Source of the DNA: Monodelphis domestica
Taxonomy: Eukaryota; Chordata; Mammalia; Didelphimorphia; Didelphidae
DNA: 64,000 nt
Direction of reading: 5' to 3'
NCBI RefSeq assembly: GCF_027887165.1
Contig: NC_077235.1
Coordinates: 10,499,033 to 10,563,032 of the forward strand
This document shows, piece after piece, positions 11,935 through 22,100 of this stretch. Position numbers and translations under genes: made by a program. Each line of letters opens with the position of its first letter. The stretch's first letter is position 1. Below the pieces are notes generated by a model. That model saw only the letters and a program-made list of their open reading frames with translations, was not told where the DNA came from and made no database searches.

Positions 11935-12290
11935 TTCCATCGAGCAAGCCTCTATTTTTTAAAGCACCTACTATGCTAGGTGCAGGGGACACGAAGATGA
12001 AGAGGCAGCCATTGTTGTCCTCAAGGAACTCCTGTGGATTTTACTGCAAGGACCCAGCAAGGCCACAGAATAGAAAATTCAAGACAAATACTTTGTCCCA
12101 AATAATTTGGAAGAAAGTCTTAAAAACTGGAGGCCTTGAAGGTTGAGCTATGGAAGCAAGGGGTTCCCAGAGGTGGAGATTGGGAGGAAGAACATTTCAG
12201 GGACCTGGGACTGCCTGTGCAAAGATGAAGAGGCAGGAGACAGCGATTGAGTCTGAGGAACAGCTGGTCTGGCTGGGAACACTGGAGGGC
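11935..12290 (-). repeat. L2 LINE 3' region, first half
   Basis: Begins with 'aaagcacctactatgctagg', 'tgcaggggacacgaagatg' and a 'gtcctcaaggaactc' block (reverse of the L2 '...ctccttgaggg' end). It continues with 'catttcagggacctgggac' and 'tgcctgtgcaaagatgaag'. It appears to resume at 12585 after a CORE-SINE. Confidence 0.55.
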
Positions 12291-12523
12291 AACTAGGTGG
12301 TATTACACCACATTGAGTGCTGGGCCCAGAACTAGGAAGACTGAAATTTGAATCCAGTTTCAGACCCTTTCTAGCTGGGTAAGTCACTTCCCCCTACCTT
12401 AGTTTCTCAATCTGTAAAACGACGGTGATATTAATAGCCCCTAACCCCCAGAGTTGTTGTGAGGATCAAATGACACAATATTTGTAAGACCACTAAGACA
12501 TAGTAGGCTCAATGTACAGGCTA
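12290..12523 (+). repeat. MAR1/MIR-type CORE-SINE inserted in L2
   Basis: Sense copy: 'aaatttgaatccagtttcag', 'gctgggtaagtcacttcccc', 'tagtttctcaatctgtaaaa', 'gttgttgtgaggatcaaatg' and a 'catagtaggctcaatg' end. It lies between two antisense L2 pieces, suggesting later insertion. Confidence 0.75.
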
Positions 12524-12563
12524 GTAGTGGTGGTAGTAGTAGCAGCAGTAGGAGGAGGAGGAG
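12524..12563 (+). repeat. GTA/GGA trinucleotide microsatellite
   Basis: gtagtggtggtagtagtagc followed by agcagtaggaggaggagg: an impure trinucleotide run directly after the SINE end, probably derived from its tail. Confidence 0.75.
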
Positions 12564-12584
12564 TAGAGAAGTACTAATTTGAGT

Positions 12585-12800
12585 TAAGTCTAGAAATATA
12601 GAGTGGAGCCAAATTGCAGAGGACATTTAGCAGCGAAACAGAGTAGTTGGTATGTTATCCTGTTTTATAGTAGAGGCAGGAGGGAATCATTGGGGTTTCT
12701 TGAGCAAGGGAATGACATGGTCAGATCTGTGCTTTGGAAGCAGGAATTGAGCATTTCCCGGGAAGACATATTGGAGAAGGAAGAGACGGAAGCCTAGGAG
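12585..12800 (-). repeat. L2 LINE 3' region, second half
   Basis: 'tttcttgagcaagggaatga' followed by 'catggtcagatctgtgcttt' is the recurrent text that accompanies antisense L2 3' regions. It is collinear with 11935-12290. Confidence 0.5.
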
Positions 12801-13064
12801 GCCCACTAGGAGGGAAATGGTATCCTGGGTGAGATCAGCTGGCACTTGACTGGCTCTCTTGCCTCTGGCCTACTTGGAAGTGGTGCCTGTAAAGTTCAGT
12901 AGTTTCATGGCTGTTGGCCCTGGCCCAGGGCATCCTGGTCTGGTGTCAGAATGGTTACTGAGAAACTCTCGTTGCTAGACATGACTTCAGTTGCTGGTCA
13001 AGTACCCTGGCTGAAGCTTTTCAAGTCTGACATTCCAGCTCACACGTAGAAGAATTGGGTCTTA
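12801..13064. other. unique DNA, nothing recognised
   Basis: No gene or repeat identified. Confidence 0.5.
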
Positions 13065-13250
13065 GATTTCCGGGTGTTGTGGACAGAGCCTTGTGTTGGA
13101 AGCCAGAGGATCCAGGTTCAAATCTAAGCCCTACAACTTACAACCTGTACAATATTAGGAAAGACACTGAGAAAGGGCCTCCATTTTCTCATTTTAAAAT
13201 CCGAGGATTAGAATGGATGACTTCTAAAATGACTTCCATCTCTGGCTGCA
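13065..13250 (+). repeat. MAR1-type CORE-SINE
   Basis: Sense copy: 'gaggatccaggttcaaatct' and later 'ggattagaatggatgacttc'. The central part is diverged. Confidence 0.7.
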
Positions 13251-13274
13251 TAGTCTTGTCATCTTTACAGAGCT

Positions 13275-13490
13275 GCCAAGTTCGTATTCCTAAAATGCAG
13301 ATCTGACTTCCACTCTCCTACTAAAAAAATCTAATGTGGCTCCCTATTGCCCCATCAATTTTAATTGAACATTGAAACTCCTCCTTGTGGTAGTTGAAAT
13401 CTTTGACAATCTAGCTCCCACCTCCTGTCCTAGGCTTTTTGCATGTTATTTCTCTCCACATTCTTCACGGATCAGTTAAATGAAAGAAAT
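13275..13490 (+). repeat. L2 LINE fragment
   Basis: 'aatgtggctccctattgccc', then 'gaaactcctccttgtgg' and 'gacaatctagctcccacctc' follow the L2 ORF2/3' text. Confidence 0.65.
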
Positions 13491-13744
13491 GTTGCATGTA
13501 GGGAAATGATGAGCTGCTTTCCCAGGGAGCCCTTGGCTAGATGGACCCCCATTCACATAGACAGTCTTTCTATTATGGACCCCTGGGGAGCCTTACTTGT
13601 AGTGAACTAGCCCAAGCCTTGCTTGCTTCGTCCAACCACTTTCTCAGAGTGGCTGGTGTCAGAAGCAGATTCTTTACCTCAGAAATATAGTCATTGCAAT
13701 GTTCTTATTCATTTGCAAATCGTGTTCTTGGAGTAACCGATTCT

Positions 13745-13885
13745 GTCTACAAGCTAGACAGAGAATCTTAGCTTGGTAGACTTGGGTCTAGAAGGGACCT
13801 TAGGGATCAACCAACCCAACCCTCATTCAACAGAAGAGCAATCTGAGGCCTAGAAGTTAGCGTACCTGTCTGAGGGCTGGACATA
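13745..13885 (-). repeat. MAR1-type CORE-SINE fragment
   Basis: 'ctagaagggaccttaggg', then 'gagcaatctgaggcctag' and 'aagttagcgtacctgtc' in antisense MAR1 order. Confidence 0.65.
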
Positions 13886-14344
13886 CGCATGGTGGGAGCT
13901 TCCCTGGGTGCCTATCCAAGATTAGAACCTTGAATTTCTTGTCCCTTTTTGTTTCTGCCTGGAGCCAGCTTGGGGAGACTTGGTCTGGGATGGAGTCTCC
14001 ATTTCTTCTCGTGTTTTTTTAATAGCCACAAGTGAGAAACATCATGAGCTAAGGACATCATCCAGGCAGAAAGCCTGTTGGACACCACTCCTAACTGTGG
14101 CTAAATGTTTCCCCAAAGTAGGAAGGGATGCACTAGCACACTCTCCTTTTCTTTACCCTCTTCTTAATGCCCCTGAAGTAGCATGGCACACTTTGGGCTT
14201 CCTCCCCTTCTGCAGTAGGGACCTTTGCCCCCTGGCCCTTGGGATCTTCTTCCAGTGGGCAACTCTTGCTCTTCTCGGTGACAAAAGATGGAAACCCAGT
14301 ACGTACACTAGAGTGCGATGGTAGGAAGCTGGCTGCACATGGAA
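13886..14344. other. unique DNA, no gene recognised
   Basis: A 114-codon plus frame (13980-14324) overlaps minus frames of similar length. It has no family motif and is treated as chance. Confidence 0.5.
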
Positions 14345-14460
14345 TGAACCTGAAAAATGGGGATAACAAGAACCTTCCTCACAGGTTCACTGAGGGCATC
14401 GAATGAGATCATATTTGCAAGGTGTTTTACCAAGGGCTAGATGCATTTTCTGTCATACTC
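14345..14460 (+). repeat. MIR 3' part
   Basis: 'aaaaatggggataacaagaa', a cttcctcacaggttcactg block, then 'gaatgagatcatatttgc' and 'aaggtgttttacc'. Confidence 0.7.
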
Positions 14461-14544
14461 CCGACTTATTGGTCATGGAGAGGGTATCAAAATCTATCTC
14501 GCTCCCCACTGCTACTTCCAGAGCTTCCCTAGACAACCTTCCCT

Positions 14545-14775
14545 AGGGAAACTATGTGGATAGTGCTGGGCCTGGAGTCAGAAGGACCTGAGTTCAAATC
14601 TAACCTCAGTAGCCATGTAATCCTAGACAAGACCCTTAAGTCTATTGACCTCCGTTTCCTCATCTGCCAAAAGAACCCGAGAAGGAAATGGCCAACCACT
14701 CCAGCATCTCTGCCAAGAAAACCCCAAATGGGGTCACAAAGAGGCAAAAAGAACTTGAAAAAAGAAGAGTGAAAC
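14545..14775 (+). repeat. RTE-tailed CORE-SINE
   Basis: The 5' part is MAR1-like ('gcctggagtcagaaggacc', 'gagttcaaatctaacctc'). The 3' part reads 'gagaaggaaatggccaacc', 'actccagcatctctgccaag' and 'ccccaaatggggtcacaaag'. That tail matches the pattern of RTE/BovB 3' ends, implying mobilisation by an RTE LINE rather than L2. Nearly full length. Confidence 0.75.
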
Positions 14776-14869
14776 AGATTGCCACTAAAGTCCTTGTCCA
14801 CTCTCAACTTCTATGATTTTCTGATTTTGTTAGTGTAGCCCAGTCTCCGTATGAAAACCTCCTCCACCA

Positions 14870-15005
14870 ATTAAGATCCGTGACTTATCTCTGAATCGCA
14901 GGCTTAGAGACTTGAACTTAAGTGACCTGCCCAAGATCATGCAGATGTCTGTGTTAGAGACCAGGCTTGACTCTAGAGCCTCCTAATTCCAAGGCTGGCT
15001 CTTTT
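14870..15005 (-). repeat. MIR-type fragment
   Basis: 'aacttaagtgacctgcccaa' followed by 'gatcatgcagatgtctg', then a tRNA-like end 'cctaattccaaggctggctc'. Confidence 0.7.
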
Positions 15006-15114
15006 ATGTTCTTTTTTTTAATGAATGCCATGGAGTTTTAAAAAAAATGTCTCCTGGGTGGAATTGAATTGATGGAGAATGGTAACTGGGGGGAGTTTTG
15101 TTAGGTGACCAGAT

Positions 15115-15240
15115 GGGTTTCATTTCCTCCCCCGTGCCTCAGTTTCCTCATAGGGTTGCTCATATAGAATCAAATAATTTCTCAGAAATGCTTTGACGCC
15201 ATAAATGGCTCCATAAATGTGTGCTGTTATCCTATGTATT
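15115..15240 (+). repeat. MIR-type fragment
   Basis: 'gtgcctcagtttcctcatag', 'ggttgctcatatagaatc' and 'ccataaatgtgtgctgttat', the sense MIR 3' half. Confidence 0.7.
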
Positions 15241-15309
15241 CTTTATATTCATCTAATTAATCTAATTTCAGGCTAGCCACACTGATTTAATCAGTCTGAC
15301 ATGGAGAAC

Positions 15310-15435
15310 TCCTCTATCATTTATAGACTTAGAGGTTGCCTGGGAGCACGAGAGGTTAAGTGCCTCACAGAGCTGCCGGGCCAGAGGCTGGCCTTGAACT
15401 ACCGTGCTGCAAGGCCAGCTCTCCATTCACTCATG
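15310..15435 (-). repeat. MIR-type fragment
   Basis: 'gagaggttaagtgcctcaca' followed by 'gagctgccgggccagaggc' and 'cttgaactaccgtgctgc'. Confidence 0.6.
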
Positions 15436-15599
15436 TGCCCTGTTTCTCTAGCCAGACACAGCAGCCTGCTAATAATGGGAATGCTCATCGGCTGGACAGG
15501 AAAGCGTCTCCATAGCAGAAAAGAAAACAGTTCAGAAAGCTCTAGATGTCATGCTCAGGATTCTGTCTGGAAAGCAAGAGATAAGTCGAGAAAAATAGT
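15436..15599. other. unique DNA
   Basis: Nothing recognised. Confidence 0.5.
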
Positions 15600-15825
15600 A
15601 CAAAGCAATAGAAATCATAACAATAAATTGTCAGGTATATAGCACTTTGTGTATATATTCTCTCAGTTTATTGGTCCCAATGGCCTCTGAGGCGGGTTCA
15701 GTAATTATCTCCATCATACAGATGAGGAAACTGAGGCCAAGAAAAGTGTGGGAGGCAGAATCGGAATTTATATCTTCTGGCTTTCTGAGTCTGATGTTGT
15801 GCCACTGAGCTACCTCTAGAAATAG
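15600..15825 (-). repeat. MIR-like CORE-SINE
   Basis: Antisense: 'gtatatagcactttgtg', 'tcagtaattatctccatcat', 'acagatgaggaaactgaggc' and a head ending 'gccactgagctacctct'. Confidence 0.8.
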
Positions 15826-15924
15826 AAAAAGGGGACTGGAAAACAGAGCTTTAAAGAACCTAAGATGGTGTCTTTTTATCAAGGAGAGGCGTGAGAAGGT
15901 AATGGTTTACCGAGTCAACTTCAT

Positions 15925-16030
15925 TAACTCTTCTCCTTTGGACCCTGCGAAGAGGAAGTGACTTGCCCAGAGTCACGTGGCGAGTGTCAGTGGAGAAGTT
16001 TGAATCTAGGTCTTCTCTACACTGGGCCTG
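15925..16030 (-). repeat. MIR-type fragment
   Basis: 'gaggaagtgacttgcccaga' followed by 'gtcacgtggcgagtgtcag' and 'gtttgaatctaggtcttc'. Confidence 0.65.
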
Positions 16031-16064
16031 AAACTCCATCCTTTTGACATGCTTCAGAGCATTC

Positions 16065-16245
16065 ACACTGTCCTTTTCTGGGATCTGGCTTTGGCTGTGT
16101 GACCCTAGGTTAGTCCCTTGATCTATCTGAGCCTTGCTTACATCTTTATCTAAAAATTGAGGGAATCTGAGATAAAATAACTTTCTCGACAACCTCTTGG
16201 GATTGGTGAGAGATAAATGAGGTGATATATATATATGTGTGTGTA
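16065..16245 (+). repeat. MAR1-type fragment
   Basis: 'ggctgtgtgaccctaggtta' followed by 'gtcccttgatctatctgagc' and 'ttatctaaaaattgaggg', in the orientation opposite to its immediate neighbour. A short (TA)(TG) run follows at about 16.23 kb. Confidence 0.6.
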
Positions 16246-16311
16246 TGGAGAGTTTTGCATCTTCTAAAGCAGTGGAGACAAGCAATTGCTAGGTTTCCTC
16301 TATAATTCCTG

Positions 16312-16375
16312 GATCCTATGAAGTACTTATTCTGTACCAGGCACTGGGGATGGAAACCCAGGACCGAAATGGCCT
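16312..16375 (-). repeat. L2 3'-end scrap
   Basis: 'gtacttattctgtaccaggc' followed by 'actggggatggaaacccagg', the reverse of an L2 terminus. Confidence 0.5.
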
Positions 16376-17305
16376 CTCTCCAGTCTGTCTTCCTGCAAAC
16401 CCTGTGGCTTGGACCTTTAGCAAGGCGTCTTCAGACGGAACTCCCACACTACATTTGGGTCCTGATGGCCATTTCTCCCCCCTTTTGCCCCCCTCCTCAA
16501 ATACCCTGAAAGCCTTGAGGAGCGGACGGCCCTGCCTCCAGGGTTCTTGGGACCTCTGCAGGGGCACCTAGGAATCCCAAAAGTCCAGGAGGAAGCTGTC
16601 ATCGAGCCTCTCCCAATCCTGTTTTTCAGCTGCCTCCTCCTTACTTGGTCAGGCCTTACTTAGACCTGAAAACCCCGCAGTCTCAGGCTGGCTACGGAAA
16701 CCCATTTTCTTCCTTTTAAGAAATCAGAGGAAAAGAAATAGCAAGCCAGAAACTCAAAGCAGCCCTCTCCATGGCTCCTTTCGTTTGGCTGCAGCTCAGC
16801 TGCTTTCCCTGGGCCCAGGTTCACGAGAAGGGTAATGGCAGAGAGATTTTTCTGTTCTGTGATTTCCAGTGATTAAACAACCATTGCGATTGTGTGCTTT
16901 GAAGTCTCAACAAACAGTGGGCGCTGGCTCCATGATTACCCCATGTCTTCTTCCGGTTCGCCTGAGCCATCTTGGTATCCAAACCCGCTGAGTGCAGACA
17001 AAATTACACACTGTCATTGGATTCAAATAAGATAACGGCACGGTTCGGGAGACGAAGGGAAAATTAAAGTCGAAGGAGAAGCTGGCATTTCTCCCTGCCC
17101 CCTGCCCAGGCACGTCTGCTGGGCCACCCCTGCCTTCTCTCCTCTGGCTTGTGCCACAGTTGGGATGGGTTCCCGCATGGTAATTGGATTTGGATTTGAT
17201 TTTTCAGGGAAATCCCTTAACGATCTCTGTCTTTTCTATCTCACGATAAGGAAAATCGACAGCATTTTGCTGGGTATTCTTTCTTGTGTTCCCCTCCTGC
17301 CGTTG
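16376..17305. other. long repeat-free unique interval
   Basis: About 930 bp without any SINE, LINE or simple repeat, with mixed A/T-rich motifs such as 'gattaaacaaccattgcg' and 'ggattcaaataagataacgg'. No coding signature. In this repeat-dense window it is a candidate conserved noncoding element; this is inference only. Confidence 0.35.
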
Positions 17306-17309
17306 CTAC

Positions 17310-17400
17310 TGCTGCTAATGGCAGATCAAATGAGGCAATAGATGGGAAGCACTTTGTGAACCCTGGAGTTCTCCACTGTTAGTTGTGTGAAGAATCGCTG
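17310..17400 (+). repeat. MIR scrap
   Basis: 'gatcaaatgaggcaatagat' followed by 'gggaagcactttgtgaaccc', a sense MIR 3' piece. Confidence 0.5.
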
Positions 17401-17454
17401 CCGCCGCTTCCTCACCCTAAAAGGCTGATAAAGAGCTCGACATCCTTGATGTCC

Positions 17455-17570
17455 TTTGACTCAGAAAAGTGCAAAGGGCAGAGGGTTTAGAGTCTGAGGA
17501 CCTGGGTTCAAATCCCAGCTCTCCCATTTACTAGTTGTGTGTCTTGGGGTGGATCACTTAACTAAGATGG
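17455..17570 (+). repeat. MAR1-type 5' fragment
   Basis: 'gaggacctgggttcaaatcc', then 'catttactagttgtgtgtc'. It contains a good B-box core, but the internal promoter is not intact overall. Confidence 0.75.
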
Positions 17571-17694
17571 GCACGTCAGAGAAGGGAGAGACTGGAAGCC
17601 GGGAGTCCAGAGAGGAGTCTAAGATCATGGTGGAGGTGAATTCCTGATGAGCAAATGCCTCTACCATTGCCGGTTGGCAGTTGTTCTACCATGG

Positions 17695-17810
17695 AGAGCT
17701 GCCTCTAGCAATGAGAGGTTAAGTGACTTCCCCAGGCTCACTCAGCCAGTCTGTAACACAGCTGGGACTCCCAGAAGCTGACTACTGTGGGTCATTCTGG
17801 CCTCAGGATG
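17695..17810 (-). repeat. MIR-type fragment
   Basis: 'gagaggttaagtgacttccc' followed by 'caggctcactcagccagtc'. Confidence 0.65.
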
Positions 17811-18355
17811 AACAACCAGGAGAAGAGGCTGAGGAGGAGGCATGTTTGAACAGAGAGGAGGATAAACGGGAGAGGAGTGCCGTAGAAGCCAGGAGCACTG
17901 GGAGCCAAGACAAGAAGGTGAAGGGATAATAGAAAAGTCACCCGAAAAACCAAGTCATCTTGTACCCATCCATAGTGCAGTGACGGAAACTATGGAGAGA
18001 CTTTGTAAAGGAATGATGGAAAAGTTCAAGGATTCTCTGGGCTTAGAGATGGAAGGGCAGGAGCCAAGGGGCAGATGAGAGGCCCTGTGAGGTCCCGCTC
18101 ATCTCTGGGATCCCAGGGGCTTCCTAGCAGGAGATGAGGAGGAAGAAGGCAGGAAAAGGAGAGTGGCAACCCAACATTAGGGGATTCCCAGTTCTGGGAA
18201 GGGTTACCATGAGAGGCTTCTCACTCTAGCCAGTCTGGATGTGGGTGGAGCCCTCATACCGTTAGGTCCAACCTTCTGCTTTCCCAAACACTTCCTTTCA
18301 TGATTAACTAGGCTTCGTATTTCCCCAGCTTTTCTTTTGTATTTTCGCCATTGTC
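17811..18355. other. unique purine-rich DNA, nothing recognised
   Basis: G/A-rich on the plus strand with many gagg words, but no tandem structure and no gene. Confidence 0.45.
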
Positions 18356-18359
18356 ATGG

Positions 18360-18515
18360 TGTCATGCAAAGAACGTAGGACCAATTGTCCCATCCTGTCT
18401 CCCATACTTACTAGCTCTGTAGTCATCAACTCTGCCTCAGTTTGCTTATCTGTAATATTGGGACACTAATACCTGCTAACTCCTACCTTGTGACGTTGCC
18501 AAGTCATTCAAAAAA
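18360..18515 (+). repeat. MIR-type CORE-SINE fragment
   Basis: 'catacttactagctctgtag', 'ctcagtttgcttatctgtaa' and 'gggacactaatacctgc'. Confidence 0.65.
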
Positions 18516-18639
18516 TATTTGAGTTGGAAGAGCTGGTGTTGCTTCTGCCACCCTCCCCCCAACACATTAGGGATTGACCAGGGACCCAGATGTTTTCTCC
18601 CTGTTATGTGTGGCACCATTCCCACCATATTCTTTGGGG

Positions 18640-18850
18640 CCATTGTTCCATTTCACAGATGGGCCAGCTGAGGCTCTAACCCCCAAATTCAGTCAATGGC
18701 AAATGGTCATGGCTTTGCTTCTCCCTGAAGATCATTTTGTAGGGAAGCATTTTCCCATAGACCTCAGTTTGTCCTTCTTTACAATGGGAAGGGGAAACCC
18801 TGATAGCTGTCCTCTGAGATCCCTTTCAATTCTCCAGCTTTTAGGGTATC
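18640..18850. repeat. MIR/MAR1 scraps in both orientations
   Basis: 'catttcacagatgggccagc' (antisense) and 'gacctcagtttgtccttctt' with 'gagatccctttcaattctcc' (sense). Short and diverged. Confidence 0.4.
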
Positions 18851-19576
18851 CAGGTTCCTGGGCATTCATTACCAAAGCATTACTTATGATGCTACAAAGA
18901 TGGCCACCGTCCCTCAGCAATGCAAGCGGCAGGAGTAGGCTGTTTCCTTCCTGCTCCCTCCCAGCCCACTTTCTATTTGCATCTAGATAAACACTTCCAT
19001 CTCTAGCTCCAGACCTCAGGGTGCCAGTGATCCCCACCCTAGCCAAGCCAAGCCGCTCTCATTGGCATCCCATGTATACTTCATGGTTCCCCAAATGCCT
19101 GCCTTCCCCCAGCCAGCTCCCCTGAACACTCAGATATTTTAATAAAGACCTCGGGCCTAAAAAATACATGGAGACGGGAGGCCAGGCTAATCAAACCTCT
19201 ATTGACTCTAATTGGCATTTGCTGGGTGGTGACAGGGTCAGGCCCAGAAGTGTTTGCCTTGTTGTGCCTTTGCCCTGAACTAGCCCTCAAAGAGGCCCGG
19301 GTGGCCTGGGCCCAGAACAGTTTGAGGGGGTCTTTCCGGGCTTAAGCTTCACTTTCACTGGTGAACTAGGGCACAGAGAGTGAGGATCCCAAGAGTCAGC
19401 ATGGATGTGCCACTCACTCCCTGCCGCCCAGCCCTCCCCAGAGGGCCAGCCAGCTCCCTGCCCAAGCAAAGCCAACTGGCTAACTGCATGGGGATGGGTT
19501 CTAGTGAATTCCTCAAACAGTAAGAGCCCAATGTATGATGTAAACAACTATAATATGAGTGGCAATGCCCTGAGGG
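18851..19576. other. unique DNA, nothing recognised
   Basis: No repeat or gene family seen up to the edge of the purine tract. Confidence 0.5.
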
Positions 19577-19583
19577 AGGAACA

Positions 19584-19645
<62 letters not shown>

Positions 19646-20186
19646 CGGAGGGAGAGGGAGGGAGAGGGACAGAGGGACAGAGGGACAGAGACAGAGAAAG
19701 AAAGACAGAGAGAGAAAGAGAGGGAGAGAGAGATCAGGAGGGAGAGGGAGGGAGAGAGAGAAGCAGAGAGATTGGGGGGAGAGAGACAGAGAGAGAGAGA
19801 GAGAGAGGGAGAGGGAGAGACAGAGACAAAGAGACAGAGAGAAAAAGAAAGAGAGGGAGCTACAGAGAAAGAGAGGGGGAGAGAGATCGGGAGGGAGAGA
19901 GAGAGAAGAAGAGGGGGGAGAGACAGAGAGGGGAAGAGAGAGAGGGGGGAGGGAGGGAGAGGGACAGAGGGACAGAGACAGAGAAAGAAAGACAGAGAGA
20001 GAAAGAGAGGGAGAGAGAGAAGCAGAGCGAGTGGGGGGAGACAGAGAGAGAGAGAGAGAGGGAGAGGGAGAGACAGAGACAAAGAGACAGAGAGAAAAAG
20101 AAAGAGAGGGAGCGACAGAGAAAGAAAGGGAGAGAGAGATCGGGAGGGAGAGAGAGAGAAGAAGAGTGGGGAGAGAGACAGAGAGG

Positions 20187-20258
<72 letters not shown>

Positions 20259-20452
20259 GAGAGGGACAGAGACAGAGAAAGAAAGACAGAGAGAGAAAGA
20301 GAGGGAGAGAGAGATCAGGAGGGAGAGGGAGGGAGAGAGAGAAGCAGAGCGAGTGGGGGGGAGAGAGACAGAGAGAGAGAGAGAGAGGGAGAGGGAGAGA
20401 CAGAGACAAAGAGACAAAGAGAAAAATAAAGAGAGGGAGCAACAGAGAAAGA

Positions 20453-20524
<72 letters not shown>

Positions 20525-20537
20525 GAGAGAGAGAGAA
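19577..20537 (+). repeat. polypurine GAGA/GACA array with ~290-bp higher-order repeat
   Basis: About 960 bp of almost pure purine (gagaga, gacagaga, ggagagggag words). Within it the word 'cagagaaagaaagacagaga' starts at 19692, 19979 and 20273, spacings of 287 and 294 bp. Downstream text (gggagagagagatc, agcagag, gagacagagacaaagaga) recurs in the same order. It is therefore a three-copy higher-order repeat rather than random GA slippage. The open frames through it (up to 392 Arg/Glu codons on plus; Ser/Leu on minus) are compositional artefacts. Confidence 0.9.
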
Positions 20538-20593
20538 AACTGGCTTACAGGCCAAGAAGGCTGAGGATCAAGTCTGCCTCTGACAAAAAAGCA

Positions 20594-20735
20594 GTTGGGA
20601 CATCTAGGTGGCTTGGTGGATTGAGAGCTAGACTTAGAGACAGGAGGTCTTGGGTTCAAATCTGCCCTCAGGCACTTCCTACCTGAGACCTTGGGCAATT
20701 CACTTGATCCCCATTGCCCAGCCCTTACCACTCTC
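20594..20735 (+). repeat. marsupial tRNA-derived SINE, 3'-truncated
   Basis: 'atctaggtggcttggtggat' (A box), 'cttgggttcaaatctgccct' (B box), 'gggcaattcacttgatcccc' and 'attgcccagcccttacc'. It stops before the 'gccttggaacc' body. Confidence 0.85.
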
Positions 20736-21214
20736 CAGTCTCAAAGTGTGAGTGGAGTTTGCAGATTGAACCTCTTAAAGCACTGGATGAAAACACAAAA
20801 GATCCCCCCCCCCCCAGCATGTAAGATGCTGTGGTAGGCTGGCTCCAGTGACAGCACAGCTAAACTTCCATATGTGTGTGAGGGAGGAAGGGGGCATGGG
20901 GATGGCTTTAGAGGTGATCCTGGAGGAGCCACGTGAAGGGAGAGCAGGCCGGAAGCAAAGGGAAGCGTGATGGCTGCCCAGTGAGATGTTTTCGGTTAGC
21001 AAGGTAGACTTGGAGGCTCATTCAGACGGCCCAGGCAGGCAGCCTTCTGTGAAGCTGCTAGTACAGGCTGGGAAGGCCAAGTGGGCCAGTGGAGGAAGTG
21101 AGATCACAGCAACCATTTGTTGTGTGAGGAACTGCAGGCAAACCACCAGGGAGAGGCAATATGTTCTCTACCTTTATGGAATATGCTAATTCTCCTGTCC
21201 AGAAGCTTTATACT
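20736..21214. other. unique DNA with C12 run at 20804-20815
   Basis: A run of 12 C is present. Nothing else is recognised. Confidence 0.5.
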
Positions 21215-21390
21215 GCCCTGAATTTCTAGCCATCCTTTAAAGCTAAACTCAAGTCTCCTCCCAGCCTCCCCCACTCCCTTCCTCACCTCTACCTCAAGGG
21301 CAATCGGCTTCCAGCTCACAGAATCAGTCCTCAACCCAGAAAGGCCCCCTGTGGCCTTAGTCTAAGCCCTCCCTGACCAAGAATCTCCTC
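21215..21390 (+). repeat. L2 LINE fragment
   Basis: 'catcctttaaagctaaactc' followed by 'aagtctcctcccagcc' and later 'aagccctccctgaccaagaa' follow the L2 3' text. Confidence 0.45.
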
Positions 21391-21870
21391 AAAGTGGCTC
21401 CAATTCAGCTTCCACCAGAAACCCTTAAGGGGGTGGAGTGGGGCAAGGCCTCCATGAACTTGGCAGCCCCATCCCACTTTAGGAGCTGTGAGGAAGCTTG
21501 TCCGGACATGTTTGTGTACCCCATCCATTGCTCTGGATTCTGACCACTGAGGCCAAGTATAATCCCTGCTCCCCCATGTCAGCCCTTCAGACTTAGACAC
21601 AAGCTCTCCTGTCCCCCTGCCCTTCTCAAGGTGGCTGCATAGTGACTCCATGTGATCTGGTGGGCAGCAAGTGCTTAAGGGCCCAGTGAGAATTCTCTGA
21701 AGAGCTTGGTCCACCCAGCCATTATTTCCCTTCTTCCCTTTCAGCTGTATTAGGCTCATTTCTCCTAAAGTCTTTTGTGGCTGTTCTCTTATATCCCAGC
21801 ATGAGGGTTCTTGTCTTGATCTGACAGCAGGGGGTCCCTCCACACCTTTTGCATCCTTATCCCCCCAGAA
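21391..21870. other. unique DNA, no gene recognised
   Basis: A 202-codon minus frame (21331-21939) spans unique DNA, the L2 scrap and the hAT end. It has no domain and is judged chance. Confidence 0.5.
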
Positions 21871-22100
21871 CAGTGTTGGGGAACCTATGGCACACTTGCT
21901 AGAGGGTGCCAGAGGGGCTGCTCCCTTCCCTTTCTCCACATGAGCCTGAAGATATTTCTCCCGTCACCCGTCTCATTGGCCAGCAGCCCAATGGGAGCAC
22001 TCCCTCCCCCCGTGACTGGGATAAGGCAGGGTAGGGGGCTCACATGTGTTGTGAGGGTTCCAGTTTGGGCACCCTGTCTCTGAAAGGTTCACCCTTGCTG
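21871..22100 (+). mobile_element. hAT-type nonautonomous DNA transposon (MITE)
   Basis: A 230-bp element with imperfect terminal inverted repeats: 'cagtgttggggaacctatgg' at the left, and at the right 'cctttcagaga' preceded by 'cagcaagggtgaa' when reverse-complemented. Both ends begin CAG and share the GAACCT core. The flanks are ccccagaa (21863-21870) and acctagaa (22101-22108), an 8-bp duplication with 6/8 identity and the hAT-preferred CTAGA core. No transposase frame is present. Interior text such as 'gtttgggcaccctgtctctg' resembles abundant marsupial hAT MITEs. Strand is arbitrary. Confidence 0.8.

Noticed and set aside
19405..20583. 392-codon Arg/Glu-rich frame (plus) and 309-codon Ser/Leu-rich frame (minus) across the GA array
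   Set aside because: DNA made of only purines or only pyrimidines cannot form TAA, TAG or TGA on either strand, so long open frames follow from composition. No start context, domain or non-repetitive coding part.
21331..21939. 202-codon minus frame as a gene
   Set aside because: It begins inside the hAT element and runs through unique and L2-like DNA; no domain and no supporting start.
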